NCBI GenBank assembly: GCA_009782605.1
Contig: WRIR01000002.1
Coordinates: 1 to 64,000, forward strand
Length of the DNA stretch: 64,000 nt
Source: Eggerthellaceae bacterium
GTDB taxonomy: Bacteria; Actinomycetota; Coriobacteriia; Coriobacteriales; Eggerthellaceae
Direction of reading: 5' to 3'
Shown: positions 1-8,544 of the stretch, one piece after another
Layout: each line of letters starts with the position of its first letter
Position numbering within the stretch: the stretch's first letter is position 1
Notes under the pieces: generated by a model
What the model saw: only the letters and a program-made list of their open reading frames with translations
Databases searched by the model: none
Told to the model about the DNA's origin: nothing
Program-made: the position numbers and the translations under genes

Positions 1-216
1 GCGTCGAGCCGTCCTGCAAAAAAGCCGTGACCAGCCGCCGCAGGGCTGTCAACACAGGGAAAGTTGGTGCGGCGGGTTTTCACCCAAAAACCTTCCTACC
101 CACACTAAAGGGCGAATAGCCAATTTTTTCAAATACCTAAAATGGAAACGCCCATCTATCCGAGCTGCCTTTGGCGGGATTGGCATTGGCGGCGCTTCCC
201 TGGGATGGGGACAGGG

Positions 217-1536
217 CTACCGGGGGGTGGAAAGGGAGCTTGACTCGGAGAGGGACATGCCGCGGGTCTCGGGGGCGAGGAAGACAGACAGGACGAGCGC
301 GAGCACCACGAGGCCTGCGGCGACCAGCATGGTCGGCCCGATGCCGTATGCCGCGAGGAAGAGCGGCGTGCCGTAGGTGGCGATGACGGTCCCGATACGC
401 GAGAAGGCTATCGCGATGCCCACGGCAGAGGCGCGGACCTCGGTCGGGAACAGCTCGTTGGGGTAGAGCCACTGTAGGATGCCCGGCCCCCCGCTGAAGA
501 AGGCGTAGAGCCCGAAAGCGCAGATGACCACAAGCAGCGGGGCTGTCGGGAAGAGGCCTAGGACGAGAAGCCCCACCGCCATCAGGGCAAGGCTGCCGAT
601 CAGGAGCTTGCGCCGCCCCAGGGAGTTCAGCCAAAACATCGCGGGGACAGAGCCCACCAGGAAGAACAGGCTGACGGCGCTCTCCCCGAGAATCGCCTCC
701 CGCCCCACGCTGGCGCCGAAAGCCGCCATGATGTCGGGGCCGAAGGTGTAGATGGCATACATCGGCACGACCTGGCACAGCGTGAGCACCCCCAGGTAGA
801 CTATCCGCTTCCCATAGCCCTTCGCGAACACCTTCCGGAGGTCGGTCCTGCCGTCCGTCCCGTCGGGCACAAGGGCCACGTCGGCGCCGAACACCCTGCC
901 GACCACCGCCTCGGCCTCGGCGACGCGGCCCTTCTTCGCGAGCCAGAGGGGGGATTCGGGGATGTCGTGGCGGCCGATGAGCAGGACGACGCAGGGGATG
1001 ACGGCGCTGCCTAACATCCACTTCCAGCCGTCCTCGACGCCGTAGAGCGCATAGCCCACGAAGGCGGCGACGGTCGCGCCGAGGTACCACGCCGCAGAGA
1101 CGATGCCCATCGAGACGGCACGGTGCCTCTTGGGGGTGAACTCGGCTATCAGGGATGTCGCAATGGGGTAGTCCGCGCCGACGAAGACGCCGATGAAGAA
1201 GCGCGTCAGCACCAGCTGCAGGGGGTTTGAGGCAAGCACGCTCAAAAGCGAGAAGGCGCCTATCGCGACGATGTCGATGATGAACATCTTCCTGCGGCCG
1301 ACACAGTCGGTCAGATAGCCGCCCGCAATCGTGCCCACGAAGATGCCCGCAAGCACCGAGGCGCCGATGGCGGCGCCCCAGGCGACGCTCAGGTCGAAAT
1401 GCGGGACTATCTGGGTGAGGGCGACGCCGATGAGGGACAAGACGTAGCCGTCGAGGAAGGAGCCGCCGCTTGAGAAGAGGGTGACCTTCTTCAAGAAGCG
1501 CGTCATGGCCACGTCATCCAGGGTCCTTGTTGCCAC
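217..1536 (-). CDS. MFS transporter, sugar-porter type, last gene of the cai-like cluster
   Basis: Integral membrane transporter of about 439 residues with roughly twelve hydrophobic segments. It has the MFS loop signature G-x3-D-x2-GRR (GGYLTDCVGRR) after the second helix and a PETRG motif after the last helix, both typical of the sugar/metabolite:H+ symporter family. I chose the GTG at 1536 because it follows GGAAAGGAG at good spacing; a start upstream at 1620 adds a non-hydrophobic stretch with no ribosome site. It is the distal gene of the cluster, so a carnitine-like substrate or product is a reasonable guess, but nothing in the sequence fixes the substrate. The 216 bases downstream to the window edge hold no gene that I can support. 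Confidence 0.88.
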   Translation of the reverse strand: MATRTLDDVAMTRFLKKVTLFSSGGSFLDGYVLSLIGVALTQIVPHFDLSVAWGAAIGASVLAGIFVGTIAGGYLTDCVGRRKMFIIDIVAIGAFSLLSVLASNPLQLVLTRFFIGVFVGADYPIATSLIAEFTPKRHRAVSMGIVSAAWYLGATVAAFVGYALYGVEDGWKWMLGSAVIPCVVLLIGRHDIPESPLWLAKKGRVAEAEAVVGRVFGADVALVPDGTDGRTDLRKVFAKGYGKRIVYLGVLTLCQVVPMYAIYTFGPDIMAAFGASVGREAILGESAVSLFFLVGSVPAMFWLNSLGRRKLLIGSLALMAVGLLVLGLFPTAPLLVVICAFGLYAFFSGGPGILQWLYPNELFPTEVRASAVGIAIAFSRIGTVIATYGTPLFLAAYGIGPTMLVAAGLVVLALVLSVFLAPETRGMSLSESSSLSTPR

Positions 1537-1640
1537 GGCGGTGCTCCTTTCCCGAATCTCTACCTGCCTACACGTGCTCAGTACGCTAAAACCCTCGTGC
1601 TTGTTCGGTAAATCTAACACTTTGTCATTGCATATAGCAT

Positions 1641-1772
1641 TCCGTCATTGCCTCTGGCGTTCCGTCATTGCCTCTGGCGTTCCGTCATTGCCTCTGGCGT
1701 TCCGTCATTGCGGGCTTGACCCGCAATCTTACCAAAGCCCCTGTTCGGTTGCGGGTCAAGCCGCAATGACGA
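1641..1772. repeat. 20-bp tandem repeat followed by palindromic REP-like repeat pair
   Basis: The unit tccgtcattgcctctggcgt occurs three times exactly in tandem (1641-1700) plus a half unit. It runs into a palindromic unit cattgcgggcttgacccgcaat (about 1707-1728), and an inverted relative lies at about 1748-1772. The array fills the gap between the MaoC-type gene and the terminal MFS gene. The same palindromic family recurs at 4358-4597, 5879-5950 and 55108-55134. Confidence 0.85.
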
Positions 1773-1811
1773 CAGGGCGGCGACAAAACTGACTGCTTCT
1801 CAGGCCCTCCC

Positions 1812-2684
1812 CTAGTCCCACTCGATGATGCCCCAGTTGAGGTGCGGCTTTGCGCCGGTCGCCTCGGCGTCGGCGTCTGCCAGCTGGAAGCGGATCTCCT
1901 TGTCGCCCACCTTCCACATCCTGGTGTGGAGGCACGTGCCGGGGATAAGCGGGGAGGTGACGCGGGTCTTGAAGCGCAGCATCCGCTCGGGCTCGCCGGG
2001 GAAATAGGTCGCAATCGCATGGCGCATGACGATGCCCGCATAGCTGATGGCGTGCGCGATGGGACGGCCGAGCCCGGTCTGGGCGGTGTAGCCCCAGTCG
2101 ATGTGCTGCTGGTGCCAGTCGCCCATCAGGCGGTAGATAAGCGGCATGTTGAAGGGCATCGTCTCTTCGACGACAGCGTCCGGCGCGCGGTCGGGCATCT
2201 CGACGATGTCCTTCGGCGGCGCCTCGCCGCCCCAGCCGCCGTCATAGATGCACACGTCCCAGGTCTCGACGGTGCACAGATGCGTGCCGTCGGAGCTGTA
2301 GGACTTGCCGGTCTGCTTGGAGAGGCAGCCCCGGCCCTCGCCACGGTCGTAGAGCGCGTCTTGCGTGACGAAGGTCTCGATGCGGTCGGCCATCTTGAAG
2401 GGGGCGTGGAAGGCGATCTCGAACCCGTAGTGCAGCGAGCCCGCGTAGTTGTAGCCGTAGTCGAGCGTCTGCGTCATCTCCTCGTGCACGGTGAGCGGCA
2501 CGCCGAAGATGGGGAGCACCTTGAGGTCGGGGTCGTGCGCGTCCTTCTCGTTCACATATTCCAGGTCGGTCTTGCCGTCGAATGCCGCGTTGCAGCCGAG
2601 TGCGCAGATCTCAAGGTCCTTGAAGGTGTACTCGCGTACGAAGGGCCCGAACTCCTTGCCGACGATTTCTGTGCTGATTGCCAT
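1812..2684 (-). CDS. MaoC-type double hot-dog acyl-CoA hydratase/dehydratase
   Basis: Predicted cytoplasmic protein of 290 residues, the length of a double hot-dog hydratase. The second half carries a recognisable hydratase-2 motif: PLIYRLMGDWHQQHID at 181-196, with the catalytic Asp189 and His194 five apart, then GRPIAHAISYAG at 206-217 matching the usual G-x-PI-x-HG segment. The Asn that normally follows Asp by two is His191 here. It sits between caiC and an MFS gene, where E. coli has the crotonase-type CaiD, so the likely job is reversible hydration of a betainyl-type enoyl-CoA (L-carnitinyl-CoA to crotonobetainyl-CoA). That role is inferred from position. ATG 2684 is preceded by AGGAAG; the frame is open upstream to 2771 but lacks a ribosome site. 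Confidence 0.8.
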   Translation of the reverse strand: MAISTEIVGKEFGPFVREYTFKDLEICALGCNAAFDGKTDLEYVNEKDAHDPDLKVLPIFGVPLTVHEEMTQTLDYGYNYAGSLHYGFEIAFHAPFKMADRIETFVTQDALYDRGEGRGCLSKQTGKSYSSDGTHLCTVETWDVCIYDGGWGGEAPPKDIVEMPDRAPDAVVEETMPFNMPLIYRLMGDWHQQHIDWGYTAQTGLGRPIAHAISYAGIVMRHAIATYFPGEPERMLRFKTRVTSPLIPGTCLHTRMWKVGDKEIRFQLADADAEATGAKPHLNWGIIEWD

Positions 2685-2783
2685 GGTGGTGCTTCCTTTC
2701 TCTCTTGATTCACAGCCTTGCTGCTGCTTTTCCTTTGCTGTGCGCCCGGGCGGCACGAGGCCTCCCCGCACGCAGGCCTTGCC

Positions 2784-4337
2784 TTATCCGAGTAGCTTCT
2801 TCTCTATCTTGTAACTGCAGGTCCGCGGGAAAGAGTCCACTACCTCGACCACCGAGGGCACCTTGAACGGGGCCATGTGCTCTTTGCAGAAGGCACGCAC
2901 CTCGGCCTCGGTGATCTGGGCGCCCGCCCGCGGCAGGACGAAGGCCTTGACCGCCTGGTCCCGGATGGGGTCGGGGATGCCGATGACCGCAGCCTCTTCG
3001 ATTGCGGGGTGCCTGGCCAAGACGCCCTCAAGCTCGGTCGTGGATATGTTCTCCCCCGAGCGCTTTATCATGTTGGCGCTGCGGTCGACGAAGTAGAACC
3101 AGCCCGACTCGTCCTGGTAGCCCTTGTCGTCGGTGTGCAGCCAGCCCTCGGCGTCGAGGGCGCGGGCGGTCTCGGCCTCGTCGTCGAAGTAGCCCTTCAT
3201 GATGGTGCGGCCGGGGACGCCCTTCACCCATATCTCGCCTATCTCGCCGGGGGGGACCTCTGTCCCGCCCTCGCCGACTATCTTCGCCTCATAGGACAGG
3301 CCGACGCGCCCGACCGACGGCCAGTTGCGCGGGCCCACAGGGGGGTCGGTGATAACCCAGGTGACCGACTCGGTCGAGCCGTAGGTGTTCATGAGACGCA
3401 CCGCGAAGCGTTCCTCGAAGGCCTGCTTCTCCGCGTCGCTTATGGGGAGGAAGTAAAGCACCTCGCGCAGGCAGTGCTCCTGCTCCCCGGGCGCAACCGG
3501 CTGGAGAAGCAGCGTGCGCACCATCATGGCGACGGCCTGGATGACGGTCGCGCGGTAGGTGCAGACCTGCCCCCAGAACTTGTGCGCCGAATACTTCTCG
3601 ACGACGATGAGCGTCGCCCCGGCCGTCAGCACCGGCGTGAGCGCGGCAAGCTGGAAGTTCGAGTGGCAGGCGGGCATGGTGGTGAGCACGCGGTCGTCGC
3701 AGGTGATGCCTGCCTCCCAGTCCCCGTAGAGCCCCGAGAACACCATGTTGGCATGGGTCAGGACGACCCCCTTGGGGCACGAGGTCGTACCAGAGGTGAA
3801 GATGACCTCCGCGGTGTCGTCGGAGCCCAGGTCCCGCACCTCGGCAAGCTCGCTTGGCTGAGCATCCTTCATGCGGGCGAAGTCCCGCACGCCGCCGCCC
3901 TGCCCGCCGAGGCGGGCGCCGATGACGCCCTTGGGCAGGTAGCGGGGGTCACTCAAGATGCCCTGGTAGCGGCCGAGGAAGCACCCCTGCACGACCGCGC
4001 AGGTCACCGAGCACTTCTCAAGCACGTACTCGCATTCCTCCTGCAGGTTCTGCTCGTTCAGGGGCACGGCGACCGCCCCTATCTTCGCAAGCCCGAAGAG
4101 GCACATCATGAACTCGGGGCAGGTGTGCATGTGGATCGCGACCATCTCGCCTGGCTGGACGCCGAGCTCGATGAAGAGGTTCGCCGTCTTGTTTATCTCG
4201 TCGTTGAAGGCGCCGTAGGTGAACTCGCAGACCGTGCCGTGCCGGTCCTGGAAGATGAGGAAGGGGTGCTGCGCTCGCGTGAGGGCGCGGTGGTCCCACA
4301 CGCTTCGCAAGGTCTCGGTTCCTACGATATCAGCCAT
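2784..4337 (-). CDS. caiC: CaiC-like betainyl/acyl-CoA ligase (AMP-forming)
   Basis: ATP-dependent acyl-CoA synthetase of 517 residues, the length of E. coli CaiC. ANL-superfamily motifs appear in order: P-loop TSGTTSCPKG (181-190), A5 YGSTE (319-323), A7 GWLHTDD (398-404, with TDD instead of the usual TGD), A8 KRSGENIS (425-432) and catalytic Lys510 in CSYKIEKK. Stretches such as VEKYSAHKFWGQV and DDTAEVIFTSGTTS closely match my recollection of E. coli CaiC, which activates carnitine, crotonobetaine or gamma-butyrobetaine with CoA. ATG 4337 follows GGGAGG. It lies downstream of caiA and caiB in the same order as E. coli. The exact acid substrate is inferred. Confidence 0.88.
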   Translation of the reverse strand: MADIVGTETLRSVWDHRALTRAQHPFLIFQDRHGTVCEFTYGAFNDEINKTANLFIELGVQPGEMVAIHMHTCPEFMMCLFGLAKIGAVAVPLNEQNLQEECEYVLEKCSVTCAVVQGCFLGRYQGILSDPRYLPKGVIGARLGGQGGGVRDFARMKDAQPSELAEVRDLGSDDTAEVIFTSGTTSCPKGVVLTHANMVFSGLYGDWEAGITCDDRVLTTMPACHSNFQLAALTPVLTAGATLIVVEKYSAHKFWGQVCTYRATVIQAVAMMVRTLLLQPVAPGEQEHCLREVLYFLPISDAEKQAFEERFAVRLMNTYGSTESVTWVITDPPVGPRNWPSVGRVGLSYEAKIVGEGGTEVPPGEIGEIWVKGVPGRTIMKGYFDDEAETARALDAEGWLHTDDKGYQDESGWFYFVDRSANMIKRSGENISTTELEGVLARHPAIEEAAVIGIPDPIRDQAVKAFVLPRAGAQITEAEVRAFCKEHMAPFKVPSVVEVVDSFPRTCSYKIEKKLLG

Positions 4338-4357
4338 CTCGAACCTCCCTACACCCT

Positions 4358-4597
4358 TTCCTCGTCTGCGGGCCTGACCCGCAATCCTTATCCTCCGTCG
4401 GGCTCGACCCGCAGTCCCGACCCTCCGTCATTGCGTGCCCGACCCGCAACCCTAGCCATCCTGCAGGCCTGACCCACAACCCGCACCTCCGTCATTGCGG
4501 GATCGACCCGCGACCTTGCCCTCCTGCAAGTCTGACCCACAACCCGCACCTCCGTCATTGCGGGCTTGACCCGCAATCTTTATCCTCCGTCACCCGC
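4358..4597. repeat. Array of degenerate palindromic repeats
   Basis: About six or seven imperfect units of roughly 36 bp, each a short palindrome such as cattgcgggcttgacccgc followed by a pyrimidine-rich spacer (cctccgt), fill the gap between caiB and caiC. Arms vary (cgggatcgacccgcg, gcgtgcccgacccgc, gcaggcctgacccac) and several changes keep some pairing. Transcribed from the minus strand, each unit could fold as a hairpin. Confidence 0.8.
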
Positions 4598-4627
4598 CGC
4601 GCCCCTCCTTGTAAGGACAAGCGCCCC

Positions 4628-5839
4628 CTACCCCAGCTTCACGACCCCGCCCTCCGCAAGCGCGGCTACCTCCCCTTCGCTGTAGCCCAGCTTCGCCAGC
4701 ACGTCGGCGGTGTCCTGCCCCAGCCTCGGCATCGGGCGCCACACGCGGCCGGGGTTGTTCTTGAAGCGCGGGAAGACGTTCAGCCCGTGGAAGGTCGAGC
4801 CGTCCTCGGCCTCCCAGTCGAGCCACACCTCGCGGGCCTTCAAGTGCTCCTCTTCGACCAGGTCGGGGAACTCCATGACTATCTGCGCGGCGATGCGGTG
4901 GGCGGCGAAGTCGGCCTCGATGTCGCGTCGGGCCTGCGACTCGCAATAAGCCTCAAGCCTGCGCTCTATCTCTTCGGCATGGGGGTTTGAAAGCCACAGC
5001 GCGCTGCAGTCCTCGGGGATGTCCTCACTCCCCCACAGATGCCCCAGCCCGATGCACTCAAGCAGGTACTTGTTCTGGTCGACGCCATAGACGCACAGCC
5101 CGATGAAGCCGTCCTTGCACCTGTACTCGCCGATGGCGCACAGGTTCTGGTTGCGCGCACCCGGGCGCGGCCAGATGACGTCGGCGTTCAGGTAGTCGAC
5201 CAGGTAGTACTGCCCGATCGAGAGCAGGGTCTCGAACATCGCCAGGTCGATGCTCTCCCCCTTGCCGGTCTTCTCGGCGCGGTAGAGCGCCGCGAGCGTT
5301 GACGAGGCTATCATGAGCGTGTTGAAGTAGTCGCCCGCATAGGGGCCGGGGTTCATGGGCTGGTCCTGCGTGCCGTTTTGGCACATGTAGCCGCTGTAGG
5401 CCATGACCGTCAGGTCGTAGGCCGCCCGGCCCACCATGGACGGCTCGCCCTCCTGGCCGAATCCGGAGACGTGCACGATGACGAGCTTGGGGTTGTGCTG
5501 CCAAAGCACTTCGTCGGTCACGCCCTTCTTCGCATAGGTGCCGCCCTTGCTCGCCTCGATGAAGATGTCGGCGTCCTCCACCATCTTGAAGAGGATCTCC
5601 TTGCCCTCGTCGGAGAAATAGTTGAGGGACACGCTGCGCTGGTTGCGGCGCTCGGCCTGCTTGACCCAGGCGGTGTCGCGGATCGTGTCGCCTGCGCCCG
5701 TGTTCTCAAGCCAGGTGACGTCTGCACCCCAGTCCGCCATGAGGTCGCAGGCCTTCGGCACCGCAAGCTCGACCGCCGAATAGACGACCTTGACACCATC
5801 GAGAACACCGAATGCCGGCTTGTTCGTTTCTATCGTCAT
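4628..5839 (-). CDS. caiB: CaiB-like carnitine/crotonobetaine CoA-transferase
   Basis: Family III CoA-transferase of 403 residues (E. coli CaiB is 405). Asp170 in GPYAGDYFN is at the position of the CaiB nucleophile Asp169. Long stretches match my recollection of E. coli CaiB, for instance GVTDEVLWQHNPKLVIVHVSG and the C-terminal PRFKNNPGRVWRPMP. The enzyme moves CoA between gamma-butyrobetainyl-CoA and carnitine or crotonobetaine, so activation costs no ATP after priming by CaiC. ATG 5839 follows AAAGGAAC; the frame continues upstream without a ribosome site. It lies between caiA and caiC with repeat-filled gaps on both sides. Confidence 0.92.
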   Translation of the reverse strand: MTIETNKPAFGVLDGVKVVYSAVELAVPKACDLMADWGADVTWLENTGAGDTIRDTAWVKQAERRNQRSVSLNYFSDEGKEILFKMVEDADIFIEASKGGTYAKKGVTDEVLWQHNPKLVIVHVSGFGQEGEPSMVGRAAYDLTVMAYSGYMCQNGTQDQPMNPGPYAGDYFNTLMIASSTLAALYRAEKTGKGESIDLAMFETLLSIGQYYLVDYLNADVIWPRPGARNQNLCAIGEYRCKDGFIGLCVYGVDQNKYLLECIGLGHLWGSEDIPEDCSALWLSNPHAEEIERRLEAYCESQARRDIEADFAAHRIAAQIVMEFPDLVEEEHLKAREVWLDWEAEDGSTFHGLNVFPRFKNNPGRVWRPMPRLGQDTADVLAKLGYSEGEVAALAEGGVVKLG

Positions 5840-5878
5840 TGTCCTGTTCCTTTCATATTGCCTTTTACCCTGTTTTAG

Positions 5879-5950
5879 CCTTCGTCCTTGCGGGCCACTT
5901 TCGTCATTGCGGGCCACTTTCGTCATTGCGGGCTTGACCCGCAATCTTAC
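5879..5950. repeat. Palindromic REP-like repeats between caiA and caiB
   Basis: Two copies of cgtcattgcgggccacttt-like sequence lead into one full palindromic unit tcattgcgggcttgacccgc near 5922-5944. It is the same family as the units at 1707, 4358 and 55108. Confidence 0.8.
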
Positions 5951-6003
5951 CAACCATCGACGTGCCTGCTTCGTCAGCGCCCGCAGAAGACCGGGGGGCC
6001 TTC

Positions 6004-7140
6004 CTATGCGCGGTACTGCTTGAGAATGCCCTTGGCAACCGTGAGGATCATCATCTCGTCGGTGCCGCCGGAGACCCTGTCGACACGCAGGTCGCGCCAG
6101 ATGCGCTGGATGCGGTGGTCGCCCGCGACCGCGACGCCGGCAAGTATCTGCATGGCATCGTCGACGACGGAAAAGGAGGCGTTCGCGCAGTAGTACTTGC
6201 ACATCGCCGCCTGAGCAGAGGTCATCTCGCCGGCGTCATAGGCACAGGCGGTCTCGTAGAGCATGTTCTTCATAGCGTCTATCTTGATGGCCATCTCGCA
6301 TATCTTGAGCTGGTTGAGCTGGAAGCGCCCGATAGCCTTGCCGAACTGCTCGCGCTGGTTCGCGTACTTGAGTGCGTCCTCGAAGGCGCACAGGGCGGTT
6401 CCGTAGTCGCAGGCGCCCACCAAGAAGCGCTCAAAGTCGAAGTCGCCGATGCCGCGGCTGAAGCCGTTGCCCTCGGTGCCGAAGAAGTCCTTCTCTTCGA
6501 GCTCCACGTCGTCGAGGTAGACCTCGCAGCAGCTGTCCATGCGCAGGCCCAGCTTCTCAAGCGGCTCAAGCTTGATGCCCGGAAGGCTCATGTCGACGAA
6601 GAACTCGGAGAAGCAGTCGTAGTTGTCCGCGTCACGTGCCATGATAACCAGGTAGGGGACGCCCGCAGAGGACGTGATAAAGGTCTTGTGTCCGTTGAGG
6701 TAGACCTTGCCGTCGCGGCGCTGGTAGGTCGTCTGGAGGCTGCCCACGTCAGACCCGGCCCCCGGCTCGGTGCAGGCGGAGTTCCATATCTGCTTGCCCG
6801 TGCCCAGGTAGGCCATCACCTTGTCTATCTGCTCCTGCGTGCCCTCGCGCAAAATGGTCTCGAAGCCGGGCAGCTGGTAGAGGACGTAGGTGGGTGCCCC
6901 GTGGCGCCCAAGCTCCTCGTAGATGGCCGTCAGGGTGACAAGCCCGAGGTCCAGTCCGCCGTGCTCCTCGGGAAGCATTATCTGGTCGAAGCCGAGCTCG
7001 CACAGCGCCTCGGTCCAGCGCAGGGGGTAGGCGTGCTTCTCGTCGCACTCCGAGAAGTAGACTTCCCAGTTCTCGCGCTGCATAAGCTCGCTGATGTTCT
7101 CCACAAAAAGCTGCTGTTCGTCTGAAAGTCTGAAATCCAT
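6004..7140 (-). CDS. caiA: CaiA-like crotonobetainyl-CoA reductase (acyl-CoA dehydrogenase family)
   Basis: FAD-dependent acyl-CoA dehydrogenase of 378 residues (E. coli CaiA is 380). Blocks such as [37 protein letters not shown] and [11 protein letters not shown] are near-identical to E. coli CaiA as I remember it, so this is the strongest family call in the cluster. CaiA reduces crotonobetainyl-CoA to gamma-butyrobetainyl-CoA with low-potential electrons from an electron-transfer flavoprotein; no fixAB/etf genes lie in this window. Near the C-terminus the usual YEG(T/S) segment with the catalytic Glu reads SGGTDE, as I recall it does in CaiA. The start at 7140 gives the family N-terminus [12 protein letters not shown]. 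Confidence 0.94.
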   Translation of the reverse strand: MDFRLSDEQQLFVENISELMQRENWEVYFSECDEKHAYPLRWTEALCELGFDQIMLPEEHGGLDLGLVTLTAIYEELGRHGAPTYVLYQLPGFETILREGTQEQIDKVMAYLGTGKQIWNSACTEPGAGSDVGSLQTTYQRRDGKVYLNGHKTFITSSAGVPYLVIMARDADNYDCFSEFFVDMSLPGIKLEPLEKLGLRMDSCCEVYLDDVELEEKDFFGTEGNGFSRGIGDFDFERFLVGACDYGTALCAFEDALKYANQREQFGKAIGRFQLNQLKICEMAIKIDAMKNMLYETACAYDAGEMTSAQAAMCKYYCANASFSVVDDAMQILAGVAVAGDHRIQRIWRDLRVDRVSGGTDEMMILTVAKGILKQYRA

Positions 7141-7198
7141 TTTTTCCTCCTTGGGTGTCGTTTTCTAAAATCTGGCAATTGCCTGGTGTTGTTTTCCT

Positions 7199-8509
7199 CT
7201 AATTGCTTGACTCTTCGGTTGCCTGCCCGGCTGCCTTGTCCGCTGCCTGCTCGTTTGCCAGGCCCGCCCGGCGCACCTGCCAGGCTGCGAAGATCCCCAG
7301 GGCGGCAAAGCCGATGAGCACCATGAAGATCGTGTTGTAGGCGTCGACGCCCCGTGCGTCGATCATTGAGCCGAACCAGGTGTGCAGGAAGGTGTCGGGC
7401 AGGAAGCCGACGACCGACAGGATGCCGGTTGCGGCGCCGAAGATGGGCAGGGGGACCTTTGCCTCGGTCAGGGTCGAGGACCCGATGCTGAAGCAGCCGT
7501 AGGATATGAAGCCGACCAGCACGACGAGCGCGGCGACCGCGACAACCATCGCCTCGTTGCGGGGAAGCACGAGGAATGCCGCGAGCACCACGACAGAAGC
7601 CACGAGGAAGCACATGATAGCCTTCGCGGGCGACCTCATGACCTTCGCCAGGCCGCCGGCGGCAGGGCCGGCAAGCAGGCCGATGCCGTAGGTGCGGATA
7701 AGCCCCACGACCGACACCAGCGCGATAGGCGCCGAGAAGCAGGCGGTCATGAACGGGGTCGTGTAGGTGACCCCCTGGTAGACCGCATAGATGAAGAACA
7801 TCGCGACCGCCGCCCAGATGACACCGGGGTTCTTGAAGGCCTTCGCAGCCTCGCTCAGGCTGAGCATCTTCGCGTCTGACTGTATCTCGCCTTCGAAGTT
7901 CGGGATGAAGAAGAAGGACAGGGCGCCCAGGGCCAGGATGAGGCAGCCTAAGAACACGAGCAGTATCGTCATCGACTGCGTGACGCTTGCGACCGAGGAC
8001 ACGATGGCGGTGTTGATGAGGCCGACGACCAGGCCGGCGACGCCGTAGATGGAGTAGCTGAAGCCTATCTGGGAGGGATAGGAGTCCTCGGAGCTTATCA
8101 GGCGGACGAGCTTGTAGCGGGTCCCCCACCAGATAAGGATGGTCGTGAAGCCCATGCCGATGAAGATGAGGTAGAGCACGCTCAGTGAAGGCAGCATCGC
8201 ATACCAGAAGGTGAAGGCCGCCGTTGCCGCCATGCCCACCCATGACAGGGTACGGACGCGTATCTTATCTGCAAGGACGCCAGCCGGGAGGTAGCAGACC
8301 ATCGCAACGATCGAGTATGCCGCAAGCAGGCCGCCCAGGTCGGCGTTCGTGCAGCCGAGGGCCTGCATCAAGGGGTCGTAAAAGACGCCCTTCAGGTAGG
8401 CGGGTGTGTAGATGATAGAGCTCCCCATGCTGACAAGGCACAGGAGGAAGACACGTCGTGCCTTCGTGAGGTCGGAGAACTTCATGTCCTTGCGTGCCAG
8501 GCTTACCAT
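7199..8509 (-). CDS. MFS transporter, first gene of the cai-like cluster
   Basis: Twelve-helix MFS permease of 436 residues. Loop motif A reads LPAGVLADKIRVR. It occupies the place of caiT (a BCCT-family antiporter) relative to caiA-caiB-caiC, and begins 59 bases upstream of caiA. Exchange of carnitine or crotonobetaine for gamma-butyrobetaine is therefore a fair guess, but the family differs from CaiT and the substrate cannot be read from sequence. ATG 8509 follows AAGGAGG at five bases and begins at a cytoplasmic KFSDLTKARR segment before helix 1; a longer start at 8569 is possible. A short upstream ORF overlaps this start. Confidence 0.88.
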   Translation of the reverse strand: MVSLARKDMKFSDLTKARRVFLLCLVSMGSSIIYTPAYLKGVFYDPLMQALGCTNADLGGLLAAYSIVAMVCYLPAGVLADKIRVRTLSWVGMAATAAFTFWYAMLPSLSVLYLIFIGMGFTTILIWWGTRYKLVRLISSEDSYPSQIGFSYSIYGVAGLVVGLINTAIVSSVASVTQSMTILLVFLGCLILALGALSFFFIPNFEGEIQSDAKMLSLSEAAKAFKNPGVIWAAVAMFFIYAVYQGVTYTTPFMTACFSAPIALVSVVGLIRTYGIGLLAGPAAGGLAKVMRSPAKAIMCFLVASVVVLAAFLVLPRNEAMVVAVAALVVLVGFISYGCFSIGSSTLTEAKVPLPIFGAATGILSVVGFLPDTFLHTWFGSMIDARGVDAYNTIFMVLIGFAALGIFAAWQVRRAGLANEQAADKAAGQATEESSN

Positions 8510-8544
8510 GAGAGCCTCCTTGTGTTCGAGCTTGCCTTTTTCAT
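8503..8544 (-). CDS. Putative 13-residue leader peptide overlapping the MFS start
   Basis: ATG 8544 follows AAAAAGGAGG with four bases between, a near-ideal ribosome site. It opens a frame of 13 codons (MKKASSNTRRLSW) whose stop overlaps the downstream start in the string ATGGTAA. Its last codons contain the ribosome site of the MFS gene. The arrangement suggests translational coupling. Whether it is translated is unknown. Confidence 0.35.
   Translation of the reverse strand: MKKASSNTRRLSW

Noticed and set aside
2877-4472. Long plus-strand open frame of 531 codons opposite caiC
   Set aside because: Mirror of the GC-rich codon pattern of caiC; no ribosome site, no recognisable domain. The same holds for 15226-17133, 19840-21531 and 56654-58525 opposite the radical SAM, PBP2 and thrS genes.
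1641-4597. CRISPR array
   Set aside because: The units are contiguous or vary in sequence, without unique spacers of constant length, and no cas genes are near.
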